Assembly: GCA_938084685.1 (NCBI GenBank)
Contig: CALKGE010000012.1
Span: 1 to 64,000 of the forward strand
Origin: an uncultured Pirellulaceae bacterium
GTDB lineage: Bacteria; Planctomycetota; Planctomycetia; Pirellulales; Pirellulaceae
Length of the DNA: 64,000 nucleotides
Reading direction: 5' to 3'
Shown here: piece by piece, positions 16,952 through 27,651 of the stretch
Layout of the letters: each line of letters starts with the position of its first letter
Numbering within the stretch: position 1 is the first letter of the stretch
Translations under genes and position numbers: made by a program
The notes under the pieces: generated by a model
Told to the model about the DNA's origin: nothing
The model's input: the letters and a program-made list of their open reading frames with translations, nothing else
The model's database searches: none

Positions 16952-19900
16952 ATGAGAAGAATCCTTTACCTGCTGGCAGCAATTTCTGGGACACTTTGGT
17001 GTCTGCTTTTGTCTTCAGCGGCAAACGCTCAAACCGACTTGCAAAAACAGGAATTCTTCGAAGCGAAGATACGACCGGTGCTGGTGGAACACTGTTACAA
17101 GTGCCACAACAGCCACGGCAAACAGGGAGGTGATCTGACTCTCGATTTCAGACAGGGGCTGCGCAAGGGTGGCTTTAGCGGCCCGACAATCGTGTTGGAT
17201 GATATTAACTCCAGCCCGCTACTTCAATCACTCAAGCATCAAAATGAATTGCGGATGCCCAAGGATGGCGCCAAACTGAGTGCTCAAGTTATCGCGGATT
17301 TCGAAAAATGGATTCGAGACGGCGCGTTTGACCCTCGTGATAAAGCGCCCACCGCTGCGGAACTGGATGCTGCCATTTCCTGGAAAGCCGTACTCCAACG
17401 GAGAACAAAGTGGTGGAGTTTTCAACCCGTGGCCAACCCTGGCCTTCCCTCGCTGCGTTCCTCTTCCAACCATCCGGTGGATTTGTTCATTCGACAACGA
17501 TTGCAGCAGGAAAAGCTACCGTCTGCAGAATCAGCCGAGGCTTTAACACTATTGCGCCGAGTGAGCTTTGCCTTGACGGGGCTGCCACCAACGTTGGAAC
17601 TCATCGAAAAATATGGACAGGACCTGAACGATGATGCCTATGAAGCTTTGGTGGACGAACTGCTGGCATCACCCAAGTTTGGTGAACACTGGGCTCGTCA
17701 TTGGATGGACGTTATCCGATTTACAGATTCTCATGGAAGCGAAGGTGATCCAGCGATTCCATTTACCTATCGTTACCGGGACTATCTTATTCGTGCCTTT
17801 AACCAGGATGTTTCCTATATGCAGCTAGTGCGCGAGCACATTGCTGGTGACCTGCTGGAAAACCCGAGATTCAATCAGGAAGGTACTCTCAACGAATCGC
17901 TGATTGGTGCTGGCCATTATCGATTTGTGCCCCACGGATTCTCTCCTGTGGATCCGGTAGCCGAATTAATCACCTTTAATGACAATCAGGTCGACGTAAT
18001 TAGCAAAGCATTTTTGGGGCTCACCGTGTCCTGTGCGCGTTGCCACGACCATAAGTTTGATGCGATCAGCCAGCAAGACTACTACCGTTTTTTCGGCATC
18101 TTCGACAACCTCCGCCCGGCGCTACGTTCAGCGGATACTCCGGCGATTTTAGAGCAGGACAAAGCAAAGCTGAAAAGCCTCAAACAGGAAATCAAAGTCG
18201 TAATGGCCCGGAACTGGATGAAAACGGCCGACCAGTTACCAGAACTACTGCGACGTGACTCCGCACAAACTGGACGCTGGTTAAAACAGATCGAAGCGGC
18301 CAAGGAAAATTCTCAAACCAGTCCTCTCTTTGAATTTCAACAGCTGCAGTCATTGGAAGGAGAGGAATTGAGCAGTCGCTGGAAAGAGCTGCAGCAACAA
18401 TGGATGGCGGCGCGGCAAAAGGAACAAGATTTCTTCGCTCAGGATCTGGGACGTCGATGGGACTTAAGCGATCCAACTCAGGCCGCCGAATGGATCAAGA
18501 CAGGAAACGGTACTCATCATCAGATAAGTGCTCCCGGAAGTTTCTCGGTACTCGTTAGCGGCGAGCAGATTCTCGATAACATTCACGAAGGGGGCATTTA
18601 TACCCACGGCCTCTCGACCAGGCATAACGGCATCCTGCAGTCTCCTGAATTCCCGATCGACTTCCAGAAAATGTGGTTTCGTTATGCAGGGGCCGGCGGA
18701 GTCCGAGCGAGACCTGCTGTTGAAAATTATCCTCGTGTACTGGGTCTGCTTTATAAAGGTAACGAGCCAAACAGCATAACACCGCAGTGGCAGCAACATG
18801 ACATGGTTTTCTTCACCGGAAACAGCGCGCACTTTGAATTGGCCACTGCCGGTGATCTACCGATCGAACGTAAAAACAATGACCGCAGCTGGTGGGGTAT
18901 CACCGACTTTGTTGTTACTCGTGAAGGGCAAACGGCACCAGAGAATACTCCGAACCGACTGGCAGCCCTGTTTCAGGATGATATCACGTCCTGGGACGAG
19001 CTGATTCAAGCCTATCGTGAAACTCTGAAAGCGGCGATTCAAGCCTGGGCTGAAAACAGGTTGACTGACCAACAGGCCCGCTTCCTCGGTTTCTTTGTCA
19101 GAAACAATCTGCTGCCCAATCATCTCAGTAACAACCCTGCTGCCGAACCACTGGTGAAACAGTATCGTGCTATCGACAATACTTTGCCGGTTCCGACTCG
19201 CGTACCAGGAGTTATTGACCGCCATGGAGTGGATCATCCCTTGTGGGTCAGAGGAAATCCCAAGGTTTTAGCCGACGACGTACCCCGCGGATTTCTGGAA
19301 GCGTTTGGACAATCACGCTATGACACCAGTGGCAGCGGGCGACTTGAACTTGCCGCCGACCTGACCAAACCAGACAATCCTCTGGTAGGCCGTGTCATTG
19401 CCAATCGGATCTGGCACTATCTGTTTGGTCGCGGAATCGTTCCAACCCCTGACAATTTTGGACGACTCGGTCAGCAACCCACTCACCCCTACCTGCTGGA
19501 TTATCTGGTGCAGTATATGGCCAAACACGATTGGTCTTTTAAACAGACCATCAAGCACATCGTGTTAAGTCACACATACCGGCAATCCAGTGTAAATAAC
19601 AAAACTGACAGCGATCAGGCATCAACGCTGCTGGCACAATTTCCAATCAATCGCCTGGATGCCGAAGCAATTCGCGATGCCATCCTCCAAAGTTCAGGGC
19701 TGCTCGAGTCACGGATGTACGAAGGGAGTGTAAACGGAGGGAGTAATCGCCGCAGTCTTTACGTTGCCATTCGTCGAAACAACATCGACCCCTTTATGCG
19801 CGCCTTCGATTTTCCCGACCCGACCACAACGATGGGAGCTCGCAACAATACCAATGTTCCTGCACAGTCTTTAACACTGCTCAATAGTGAGCTGGTCATT

Positions 19901-21034
19901 AATCGGGCAAAGGCATTTGCCGATTCGGTTCTGAATGATGCGGCATATCCTCAGCAGGCCGACAAAATAGCAAACATGTTTCTTCGGACTCTTTCCCGTC
20001 CCCCGTCGGCTCAGGAGCTGGCCGCCAGTCAGGACTTTCTGGCAACACTGATTCGAGACAATGAAGAGCAGCACACCGAGATCGCCAAACTCAATCAACT
20101 ACTGAACAGGTCGACGCAACAACGTAACGCGATCATCACCCCGGTTCGTCAGCGACTGTTGGAGTTGGCCAAAGAGGGGAAACAGCCCAACGTGGAACTG
20201 CCGGCGCCGCTGCACGCCTGGGATTTCCAGGAAGGAGAAGAAGTTCTGACAGACGGTGTCAATGGATTGAAGCTCGAGTTGAAAAACGGAGCTCGTATTG
20301 AGGATGGTGCGTTGCTGCTCCAGGGTGGCAATGCCTATGCGCAATCCGGCCCACTGAGTAAGAATGTGGACGAAAAAACGTTGGCAGCTGTCGTTCAGCT
20401 CGACAATCTGCAACAGCGTGGTGGAGGTGTCATTAACATTCAAACATCTAACGGAGTTATCTTCGATGCGATTGTCTACGGAGAAAGAGACGTTCAGCTG
20501 TGGATGCCCGGCAGCAATGGATTCGTTCGTACGCAAACGGTCGATGGCCCCGCGGAAACAGCAGCACTCACACAACCCGTCCATATTGCCATCACCTATC
20601 AAAAGGACGGAACCATTACGATGTACCGTAATGGTGAGGCCTATGGCAAACCATACGTATCCAGTGGCCTGCAATCCTATGTCGGTGCCAATTCCACCAT
20701 CAATCTGGGATTGCGACATTCACCCCCCGGTGGAAACCACAATCTGACGGGTCGTATCGTCCGAGCTGAATTATATGATCAAGTTCTGACCGCTGACGCC
20801 ATTAAAGGAATTGCGACCGGACAGAACTACTACGTTCCTGAAAAATTGGTTTTAGAGTCACTTTCTGAAGCCCAACGGTCTGAAGTTGAATTACTGGGTC
20901 AACAGATTAAAAAAATTCAGGAAACGTTAGTGTTTATCCGGCCACCAGCGACGAACGTCGACCCAACACGCCAGGCCTGGCACGATTTTGCTCAGTCGCT
21001 CTACAACCTCAAAGAATTTATCTTCATTCGGTGA
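16952..21034 (+). CDS. Large exported PSCyt1 / DUF1549 / DUF1553 / LamG protein
   Basis: A 1360-residue protein with a signal peptide (about 1-26). It continues with a planctomycete cytochrome domain with heme motif CYKCH (48-52) and 'GGDLTLDFRQGLRKGG', and a DUF1549 domain (about 150-370) with 'HWARHWMDVIRFTDSHG' and a second CxxCH (CARCH, 361-365, followed by DHKFD). A long linker leads to DUF1553 (about 790-1040) with 'NPLVGRVIANRIWHYLFGRGIV' and 'LSHTYRQSS', and a LamG-type domain (about 1085-1295). The family is a planctomycete hallmark of unproven enzymatic function, thought to be involved in polymer breakdown. The DUF1501 partner starts at its stop codon. Confidence 0.88.
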   Translation: MRRILYLLAAISGTLWCLLLSSAANAQTDLQKQEFFEAKIRPVLVEHCYKCHNSHGKQGGDLTLDFRQGLRKGGFSGPTIVLDDINSSPLLQSLKHQNELRMPKDGAKLSAQVIADFEKWIRDGAFDPRDKAPTAAELDAAISWKAVLQRRTKWWSFQPVANPGLPSLRSSSNHPVDLFIRQRLQQEKLPSAESAEALTLLRRVSFALTGLPPTLELIEKYGQDLNDDAYEALVDELLASPKFGEHWARHWMDVIRFTDSHGSEGDPAIPFTYRYRDYLIRAFNQDVSYMQLVREHIAGDLLENPRFNQEGTLNESLIGAGHYRFVPHGFSPVDPVAELITFNDNQVDVISKAFLGLTVSCARCHDHKFDAISQQDYYRFFGIFDNLRPALRSADTPAILEQDKAKLKSLKQEIKVVMARNWMKTADQLPELLRRDSAQTGRWLKQIEAAKENSQTSPLFEFQQLQSLEGEELSSRWKELQQQWMAARQKEQDFFAQDLGRRWDLSDPTQAAEWIKTGNGTHHQISAPGSFSVLVSGEQILDNIHEGGIYTHGLSTRHNGILQSPEFPIDFQKMWFRYAGAGGVRARPAVENYPRVLGLLYKGNEPNSITPQWQQHDMVFFTGNSAHFELATAGDLPIERKNNDRSWWGITDFVVTREGQTAPENTPNRLAALFQDDITSWDELIQAYRETLKAAIQAWAENRLTDQQARFLGFFVRNNLLPNHLSNNPAAEPLVKQYRAIDNTLPVPTRVPGVIDRHGVDHPLWVRGNPKVLADDVPRGFLEAFGQSRYDTSGSGRLELAADLTKPDNPLVGRVIANRIWHYLFGRGIVPTPDNFGRLGQQPTHPYLLDYLVQYMAKHDWSFKQTIKHIVLSHTYRQSSVNNKTDSDQASTLLAQFPINRLDAEAIRDAILQSSGLLESRMYEGSVNGGSNRRSLYVAIRRNNIDPFMRAFDFPDPTTTMGARNNTNVPAQSLTLLNSELVINRAKAFADSVLNDAAYPQQADKIANMFLRTLSRPPSAQELAASQDFLATLIRDNEEQHTEIAKLNQLLNRSTQQRNAIITPVRQRLLELAKEGKQPNVELPAPLHAWDFQEGEEVLTDGVNGLKLELKNGARIEDGALLLQGGNAYAQSGPLSKNVDEKTLAAVVQLDNLQQRGGGVINIQTSNGVIFDAIVYGERDVQLWMPGSNGFVRTQTVDGPAETAALTQPVHIAITYQKDGTITMYRNGEAYGKPYVSSGLQSYVGANSTINLGLRHSPPGGNHNLTGRIVRAELYDQVLTADAIKGIATGQNYYVPEKLVLESLSEAQRSEVELLGQQIKKIQETLVFIRPPATNVDPTRQAWHDFAQSLYNLKEFIFIR

Positions 21035-21039
21035 TTCCC

Positions 21040-22479
21040 ATGACAATGCATGATCTTCCTGGTCTTAGCCGCAGACAACTACTATCGCGTACCTCAACAG
21101 GTTTCGGGCTGGCAGCCCTGACCGGTTTACTAGCTACTCAAGACCAGACACAGGCTGCCCCTGGGCCCTTCGGCCCCCGGAAACCGCACTTTGAGCCAAA
21201 AGCCAAGCATGTCATATTCTGCTACATGTCCGGCGGCATGTCGCAGTGTGATTCGTTTGATCACAAACCACGTCTGGAAGTCGACGCCGGAAAACCAGTC
21301 CCCTTCCAAATTGAACGGACACAATTCAATAACAATGGCACGCTGATGCCGACTCACTGGGAATTCAAACGCCGTGGTGAAAGTGGTCTGGAAATCAGCG
21401 AACTATTTCCCCATCTGGCAACCGTTGCTGATGACCTGGCCATTGTGAAATCGATGACTGCTGAATTCAGTGAACACGCTCAAGCCAACTATTTCATGCA
21501 TACGGGTTTTCCTTTCCGAGGACATCCCAGTGCCGGAGCCTGGATGACCTATGGGCTGGGAAGCGAAAACGACAACCTGCCTGGCTTTGTGGTTCTCAAT
21601 AGCGGAGGTAGCGTTCCACCTCACGGTGGAGTAGGACTTTTCAGTAATGGTTATCTTCCGGCGATACATCAGGCATCGAGTATTGCGCTAGATCGAGATC
21701 CCCCGGTGGCAAATATTGTTCCTCAGGAAGCAGATCGCAGACAACGTAAACGTCTCGAGTTTATCAATCGACTGGATAACGGATTCCTGCAAAACACGGC
21801 CAGGGATGCCGACGTTGAGTCCGCAATTCGCAATTATGAAATGGCGTATAAAATGCAGGCTGCCGTACCGGAGGTGGTAGACCTGTCAGGTGAAACAGCA
21901 GCAACCTTTGAAATGTATGGTGTTAATGATCCTGATGTCAAAAAAGGGCACTATGCGAGGCAGTGCATTCTGGCCAGACGGTTGGTGGAGAAAGGAGTTC
22001 GGTTCATTGAGCTGTCCTGCTTGCAATCAGGCATTGGAGGCGGAGGAGCAGCCAATCCGTGGGACAATCATGGCGGCATTAAAGTGGGCCATGGACGTAT
22101 GGGTAACCAGGTGGATCAGCCCATCGCCGCGCTTATCAAGGACCTTAAACAACGAGACCTTCTCAAAGAAACACTGATCGTATTTGCAGGTGAATTCGGA
22201 AGAACACCATTCGCTCAGGGAAGCGACGGACGAGATCATGATCCGTACGGCTTTAGTATCTTCATGGCTGGTGGCGGAGTGAAAGGGGGAGTCGAATATG
22301 GCCAAACCGACGAGTTTGGATACCACGTTGTGGAGAACAAAGCGACGGTTTGGGACATGTGGGCCACCGCCCTGCATCTGATGGGCATCAATCACATGGA
22401 TTTGACTTATCGTTTCGGTGGACGGGACATGCGACTTACCGATGTCCACGGCAACGTGCTGCATGACATCATTTCCTAG
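21040..22479 (+). CDS. DUF1501 family protein with Tat-like signal
   Basis: A 479-residue DUF1501 protein. A twin-arginine signal is seen at 'LSRRQLLSRTSTGFGLAAL'. Family landmarks are 'VIFCYMSGGMSQCDSFDHKP', 'ARRLVEKGVRFIELSC', 'NPWDNHGGI', 'FAGEFGRTPFAQGSDGRDHDP' and 'GRDMRLTDVHG'. A GTG at 21031 overlapping the upstream TGA is an alternative start; the ATG at 21040 is preferred. It is the translational neighbour of the 1360-residue protein, the usual DUF1549-DUF1501 arrangement. Confidence 0.87.
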   Translation: MTMHDLPGLSRRQLLSRTSTGFGLAALTGLLATQDQTQAAPGPFGPRKPHFEPKAKHVIFCYMSGGMSQCDSFDHKPRLEVDAGKPVPFQIERTQFNNNGTLMPTHWEFKRRGESGLEISELFPHLATVADDLAIVKSMTAEFSEHAQANYFMHTGFPFRGHPSAGAWMTYGLGSENDNLPGFVVLNSGGSVPPHGGVGLFSNGYLPAIHQASSIALDRDPPVANIVPQEADRRQRKRLEFINRLDNGFLQNTARDADVESAIRNYEMAYKMQAAVPEVVDLSGETAATFEMYGVNDPDVKKGHYARQCILARRLVEKGVRFIELSCLQSGIGGGGAANPWDNHGGIKVGHGRMGNQVDQPIAALIKDLKQRDLLKETLIVFAGEFGRTPFAQGSDGRDHDPYGFSIFMAGGGVKGGVEYGQTDEFGYHVVENKATVWDMWATALHLMGINHMDLTYRFGGRDMRLTDVHGNVLHDIIS

Positions 22480-22501
22480 TACCTTCTGAAAACTCAAGCC
22501 T

Positions 22502-23986
22502 CTACAGGTCTAACAGTTCTTCCACATCCGGTTCGATCACGTCAGGAGGTGTGGCAAGCGACACCAGGAAGAAAACGGTTACCGTCACCAGGAGTGAAAA
22601 TGCTCCCGGGTGAAACTGAAACGGCAACGCCGTATCACTGAAAAAGATAAGCCCGTAAACAGCAAACCCGGCTATGACAGATAACTCGGCTCCCAGACGG
22701 TTTGCCCTCCGCCAGTTGAGTCCCAAGGCAACGGTCGGCACGAAGGCAATCGCAAACGCACTCCACCCCATGACTCCCAGCATGGCTACCGTATCTTCGG
22801 CATAGTACGCGATCAGCGCTGATCCCACCGCAATGATCACCGTCATGATGCGAGCCCAAGTTAGCTCGTTTTTAATCTCGCAATTGAACAACAGCCGCGG
22901 TAGATCGTGAACGACGGCCGCGGCTCCGATATTAAGAAAGCTGTCAGCTGTCGACATGATGGCAGCAAACAGGCCAGCAAAGACCACGCCTGCCAGCATG
23001 GGGTGGGCATACTGAGTGAGAAATGCCGAACTCGCCTGATCAGCATCCGTCAGAGGAAGATGAAAATCCCCGACCACCATAGCTCGCATGGTAATCCCTA
23101 TCGAAACCCAAAGAATCGCTGACAGGATAAAACCACCAAGTGAAAGTGGAAGCAGATGCCGACTGTCCTCTGGCTTTTGGGTCATCATCAGTTTGCTGAT
23201 AACGTGCGGCTGCCCGCAAACTCCGAAAGCCATGATGAAATAAATTGAAAGGCAGGAAATCATCCCCATCGTGCCCCATGGTTGCATGGCCTCCGGGTCA
23301 TCCCGAGTGATCAGCTGCGCCATCTCTGTAAAGCCACCATCCAGCGTGGTCATGGCAGTATAGAAGACCAGCAGCGCAGCCCCGATCATGATGATCCCCT
23401 GTATAAAATCGGTATAAACCGAAGCAACCATTCCACCAGTGACACAGTAAAACACCAACACACTGCAACAGATCACAAAGCACCATTCCAATGTCAAACC
23501 GCCAGACCAACTCAGCCCTTGCAGCAAATCAAAGAGTACGACAGCCATCGCCTTGATTTGTACCGCCAGATAAATCAGAACTCCCGGCAACAACGCAACG
23601 GCCATCAATCCACCCGTCCGATTGGACTTGTATCTGCAAGCAACCACTTCGGGAACGGACAAAGAATTTGTGAGTCCAGCCAGCAGACGTAAACGCTTCC
23701 CCAGCAAAAAAAACATGATGCACATGCCAATGGATATGCTCACCATCATCCAGAAAGAACTGGTGCCCGTCTTATAGGCAATTCCTGGCCCACCCACGAA
23801 TCCGAAACCACTCATCGTACTGGCAAATACCGCAGCACTCGTCACCAGTACCCCCAGATGACGACCTGCCATAAAGAAGTCACTGGTGTTCTTTGTACGC
23901 CGCATGGCCCAGAGGCCAACCACAATGCACATGAGCATGTAGACGAGAATGCATCCAAAAACAATATAAGGACGATATGCCTCCAT
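22502..23986 (-). CDS. Sodium:solute symporter family (SSS) transporter
   Basis: A 494-residue membrane protein with about 13 hydrophobic helices. The N-terminus matches the SSS family: 'WAMRRTKNTSDFFMAGRHLG' followed by 'ASTMSGFGFVGGPGIAYKTG' and, later, 'GLFAAIMSTADSFLNIGAAAVVHDL', which contains the sodium-site serines. The substrate is not evident; related proteins carry sugars, carboxylates or amino acids. The ATG overlaps the stop of the upstream small membrane protein gene (TGATG), so the two are translationally coupled. It is convergent with the DUF1501 gene, 22 nt away. Confidence 0.87.
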   Translation of the reverse strand: MEAYRPYIVFGCILVYMLMCIVVGLWAMRRTKNTSDFFMAGRHLGVLVTSAAVFASTMSGFGFVGGPGIAYKTGTSSFWMMVSISIGMCIMFFLLGKRLRLLAGLTNSLSVPEVVACRYKSNRTGGLMAVALLPGVLIYLAVQIKAMAVVLFDLLQGLSWSGGLTLEWCFVICCSVLVFYCVTGGMVASVYTDFIQGIIMIGAALLVFYTAMTTLDGGFTEMAQLITRDDPEAMQPWGTMGMISCLSIYFIMAFGVCGQPHVISKLMMTQKPEDSRHLLPLSLGGFILSAILWVSIGITMRAMVVGDFHLPLTDADQASSAFLTQYAHPMLAGVVFAGLFAAIMSTADSFLNIGAAAVVHDLPRLLFNCEIKNELTWARIMTVIIAVGSALIAYYAEDTVAMLGVMGWSAFAIAFVPTVALGLNWRRANRLGAELSVIAGFAVYGLIFFSDTALPFQFHPGAFSLLVTVTVFFLVSLATPPDVIEPDVEELLDL

Positions 23987-24570
23987 CACTGCACGTCCTC
24001 TTGCTGCTGCTTGCGTGCCTGCCGTGCTTCGACCAATTCGTTAAAACGAGCCAAAGACTCAGGGGGCAGGATGAATTCTTTATAAAACAGGACGTATAGC
24101 GCGATGAATCCGACTGGAACTCCACAAATACCCAGAAACATCAACGTCGTTCCGACTGGAAACGGCCCCAAATAATGAGGTTCGTAAGGATTGTCCCAGG
24201 ACATCTGATACGCCGTGCACATCATCAGAAATGCAGCGACATAGACAATACTTACCATTACCATCAGGTTCCAAAAGAAGGATCCGATTTCCTGATTTTG
24301 ATTCCTGGTGCGACACCCCCAGGCAATCAGCAGTGAAAAACCAACCAGTGTGACAATACCAAAAAACAATCCGGCTCGGGCAACCTGAATATGACGGTCA
24401 CGACCTACGCCTCCCTGGAACATCATCGTTGTCGTTGCGCCATCGGGCTGAGCAAGTTCTTCACGAACATGAGGATACCCTAAAGCATCACCGGGATGAT
24501 TGGTCGTAAAGATCCAAAGAATGGCTCCCCAGAGCAAAATCAGTACGATAGTAGCGGGAGCATATTTCAT
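23986..24570 (-). CDS. Four-helix membrane protein coupled to the SSS transporter
   Basis: A 194-residue protein with four predicted helices (about residues 5-22, 66-84, 96-116 and 133-157) and a charged C-terminal tail 'ARFNELVEARQARKQQQEDVQ'. A polar loop between helices 1 and 2 contains 'HVREELAQPDGATTTMM'. No family is recognised. Its stop overlaps the start of the SSS gene, so it may be an accessory subunit of that transporter. This is inferred from position only. Confidence 0.65.
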   Translation of the reverse strand: MKYAPATIVLILLWGAILWIFTTNHPGDALGYPHVREELAQPDGATTTMMFQGGVGRDRHIQVARAGLFFGIVTLVGFSLLIAWGCRTRNQNQEIGSFFWNLMVMVSIVYVAAFLMMCTAYQMSWDNPYEPHYLGPFPVGTTLMFLGICGVPVGFIALYVLFYKEFILPPESLARFNELVEARQARKQQQEDVQ

Positions 24571-24697
24571 GAATACCGACGAGGTGATAAACAGATCTGT
24601 AAAAAACCATTCTAGTCTGTCGAATATAAGGTGCGCAGTAGACTAAAATCAACATCCAGCTAAATCTCTGCTCCATCAAAATAGTTGCAGGCCCAAC

Positions 24698-26530
24698 ATG
24701 AAAACGCTTTTACCTCAATCTCGTTACCTGACCGGCTCTCTTTTAGCCTGTCTTCTGTTACTCAACGCTGCTTCCGCACAAAGCTCACGTTACACAACCA
24801 TACGGGTTGTTGATTCCGAGACCGATCGTGGAGTGCCATTGGTCACTCTGAGCACGGTCAATAACCGTTCCTACGTGACAGACAGTAACGGGATCATTGC
24901 TTTTTATGAACCCGGACTCATGAACAAGGAAGTTTTCTTCCATATCCAAAGCCACGGGTACGAATTTCCCAAAGATGGATTCGGATACCGAGGATCCCGC
25001 ATCATGACCACTCCCGGTGCAACAGTTTCTCTGAAGATCAAACGAATCAACATCGCCCAGCGACTCTATCGGATTACAGGCCAGGGAATTTACCGCGATA
25101 GCCAGCTCGTGGGACTCCCTTATCCAATTCAGGATGATGTCCCGGGTAACGTACTGGGAAGTGACAGTGTCCTTTGCGAATCTTTCGGAGATCACATTTA
25201 CTGGTTCTGGGGTGACACAAATCGCATTAAATATCCTCTGGGAAATTTCCACGTAACGGGAGCTCGATCCAGGCTCGTAAATACGGGAGGACTCGATCCG
25301 GACAAAGGTGTTCAATTTGAATACTTTACTCGCAAGGATGGCTTCGCCAAAGAAATGGCGCGCATGCCAGGCGAAGGCCTCACCTGGTTGGATTGCCTGA
25401 TGAAGACCTATGAAGAAGATGGTACTCAACGACTCTTTGCCGTCTACATGAAAGTAAAGCCTCCCCTGAATGTTTATCAACGCGGTATTGCTGAATTCAA
25501 CTTCGAACAACAGCAGTGGGAGCAACGCATGGTATTCCCGGACTCGCAACGAGTCATACCTCGCGGACACCCATTGCGCCACCGCGACAGCCAGGACGAA
25601 ACAGACTATTTTTATTTCGCTGGAGGTATGCCAAATGTCAGAGTACCAGCAACGGCAAAGGGAGTTCTTTCGGCACGCCAATACGAAGCGTACACGCCTC
25701 TGGCTAACTCCACAGGCAGCAATTATCAGGTGGGACGAAATGCGCGAGGAGAATTAGCTTACGGCTGGACAACTCTTGCTCCAGAAATGTCCGATAAAAT
25801 TGCCTCCCGATTGATCAAAGAAAAAAAGATAACCCGAGAAGAAGTGGCCAACCAGCTGATCGACATCGAAACCGGAAAGCAGGTTCGTACTCAACATGGC
25901 AGTGTCTATTACAACGAACTGAAGCGACGCTACGTAATGGTCATCAGTCAGATTGGTGGCACCAGCATGCTCGGTGAACTGTGGTATGCTGAAGCTGCTG
26001 AACCCACTGGCCCCTGGAAGTATGCTCGTAAAATCGTCTCGCATAACCAATACAGCTTCTACAATCCCAAACAGCATCCTCTGCTTAGCGGAGACGGTGG
26101 CCGAACAATCTATTTCGAGGGCACCTATACCAATATGTTCTCTGGAAACGACGATCCGACGCCGGGGTATAACTACAATCAGATCATGTACAAGCTCGAT
26201 GTCAGGGATCCGCGTCTAAATCTCCCTCTGCCCGTCACACTGGCAAGAAAAACAAGTCGCGGTACCTTCCGCTGGATTCTGGGAAAACTGCCGGACGGTT
26301 ATACAGGTGTCCCCGAATTCTACGCGTTAGAAAAACAGGCCGAAGGAACACGTGAAATTGAACTGGGTAGTGAAGGAATCTGGGTTGCCACCGAGGCAGG
26401 TCCCCATCGGGTTGGGCTTTATGAGTGGACCAATGACAGCGGCAATACGGTGGTCAGACTGGACGGGTCAGACGGACCACCTGGATACAAAAAAAGCGAG
26501 CTCAAGCTGGGCTACGTCTGGAAAAAGTAA
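24698..26530 (+). CDS. Secreted protein with regulatory-like beta domain and propeller-like region
   Basis: A 610-residue exported protein with a signal peptide ending at 'NAASAQ' (about 1-28). Residues 30-120 resemble a carboxypeptidase-regulatory-like beta sandwich ('IRVVDSETDRGVPLVTLSTVNNRSYVTDSNGIIAF', read across 35-69). The remainder has repeated aromatic blade-like stretches such as 'GDHIYWFWGDTNRIKYPLG', 'DYFYFAGGM' and 'TIYFEGTYTNMFSG'. Those suggest a five-bladed propeller of the glycosidase-like DUF4185 type; this is a tentative call. It is divergent from the SSS operon and may process a substrate for that transporter. Confidence 0.6.
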   Translation: MKTLLPQSRYLTGSLLACLLLLNAASAQSSRYTTIRVVDSETDRGVPLVTLSTVNNRSYVTDSNGIIAFYEPGLMNKEVFFHIQSHGYEFPKDGFGYRGSRIMTTPGATVSLKIKRINIAQRLYRITGQGIYRDSQLVGLPYPIQDDVPGNVLGSDSVLCESFGDHIYWFWGDTNRIKYPLGNFHVTGARSRLVNTGGLDPDKGVQFEYFTRKDGFAKEMARMPGEGLTWLDCLMKTYEEDGTQRLFAVYMKVKPPLNVYQRGIAEFNFEQQQWEQRMVFPDSQRVIPRGHPLRHRDSQDETDYFYFAGGMPNVRVPATAKGVLSARQYEAYTPLANSTGSNYQVGRNARGELAYGWTTLAPEMSDKIASRLIKEKKITREEVANQLIDIETGKQVRTQHGSVYYNELKRRYVMVISQIGGTSMLGELWYAEAAEPTGPWKYARKIVSHNQYSFYNPKQHPLLSGDGGRTIYFEGTYTNMFSGNDDPTPGYNYNQIMYKLDVRDPRLNLPLPVTLARKTSRGTFRWILGKLPDGYTGVPEFYALEKQAEGTREIELGSEGIWVATEAGPHRVGLYEWTNDSGNTVVRLDGSDGPPGYKKSELKLGYVWKK

Positions 26531-26559
26531 GTGCCGTTGGTTTCACGAGGTGCTTCTGG

Positions 26560-27651
26560 TTAGACGTTAAACAGGAAGTGGCAGATATCGCCATCCTGCA
26601 TTTCGTACCCCTTACCCTCGACTCGCAAACGCCCCGCGTTGCGAATCTCTTTTTCACTCCCGAGTTCCACCAGGTCGTCCAGCGAAAATACTTCCACTCG
26701 GATAAACCCTCGCTCAAAGTCCGTATGAATCACTCCTGCTGCCTGAGGTGCTGTCGCTCCGATCGGAACGGTCCATGCGCGGATTTCCTTTTCGCCAGCA
26801 GTAAAGTAACTCTGCAGCCCCAACGTGGAGTAGGCCTCCCGCGCAAGCACGGCAAGAGCAGGCTCAGTCAATCCGACCGACTCCAGCATATCCTCCCGAT
26901 CCTCTTCGTCCAATTCAGCGATCTCTGCTTCCAGACGGGCACAAACATGGACAACGCCTGCATTGACTTCCGCCGCGTAGTCCCGCACTCGTTGGACTAA
27001 CTCCCCTTCCCCCTTCAGATCATCTTCCGAAACATTGGCGACATACAAAACCGGTTTTAACGTAAGCAAGCCATAACTGCGTACATACTTCAACTCACCA
27101 TCATGCAAACCAAGACTTCTCAGTGGTTTGTCTTCAGCCAGGTGCCCGAGGCATTTCTGCACAACGTCAACTGTCGCCTTGGCTTCCTTGTCGCCACTAC
27201 GTGCTGTACGTTCTGCTTTGTTCAAAGCATTTTCCAAGGTCTGAATGTCGGCCAGCATCAACTCCGCTTCGATAATCTCAATGTCATCCAACGGGTCTAC
27301 CTTTCCCGAAACATGAATCACGTCGTCATCTTCGAAACAACGAACAACTTGTAAGATGGCATCGACCTCGCGGATGTGGCTGAGAAACTTGTTCCCCAGG
27401 CCTTCACCTTCACTGGCCCCCTTCACAATGCCAGCGATGTCAACCAGCTTAAGAACGGCTGGTATGACTTTCTGAGTCTGAATGTGGCTGCTGATGATAT
27501 CCAGTCGCGGATCGGGAACAGGAACAATCCCCTCATTCGGCTCGATAGTACAAAACGGGTAGTTCGCACTTTCAGCGCCCTGAGAACTGGTCAACGCATT
27601 AAACAGTGTGCTTTTGCCCACATTCGGCAAACCGACAATCCCTGCTTCCAT
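26560..27651 (-). CDS. ychF: Redox-regulated ATPase YchF (OLA1-type)
   Basis: A 363-residue Obg-superfamily ATPase, the usual YchF length. P-loop GLPNVGKS (7-14), '[22 protein letters not shown]' switch region, '[21 protein letters not shown]' (G3 region), and '[10 protein letters not shown]', where NVSE replaces the GTP-specific NKxD and explains the preference for ATP. A C-terminal TGS domain ends the protein ('[19 protein letters not shown]'). The frame is open for 33 further codons upstream, but the ATG at 27651 gives the conserved N-terminus. It is thought to bind ribosomes and respond to redox stress. Confidence 0.95.
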   Translation of the reverse strand: MEAGIVGLPNVGKSTLFNALTSSQGAESANYPFCTIEPNEGIVPVPDPRLDIISSHIQTQKVIPAVLKLVDIAGIVKGASEGEGLGNKFLSHIREVDAILQVVRCFEDDDVIHVSGKVDPLDDIEIIEAELMLADIQTLENALNKAERTARSGDKEAKATVDVVQKCLGHLAEDKPLRSLGLHDGELKYVRSYGLLTLKPVLYVANVSEDDLKGEGELVQRVRDYAAEVNAGVVHVCARLEAEIAELDEEDREDMLESVGLTEPALAVLAREAYSTLGLQSYFTAGEKEIRAWTVPIGATAPQAAGVIHTDFERGFIRVEVFSLDDLVELGSEKEIRNAGRLRVEGKGYEMQDGDICHFLFNV

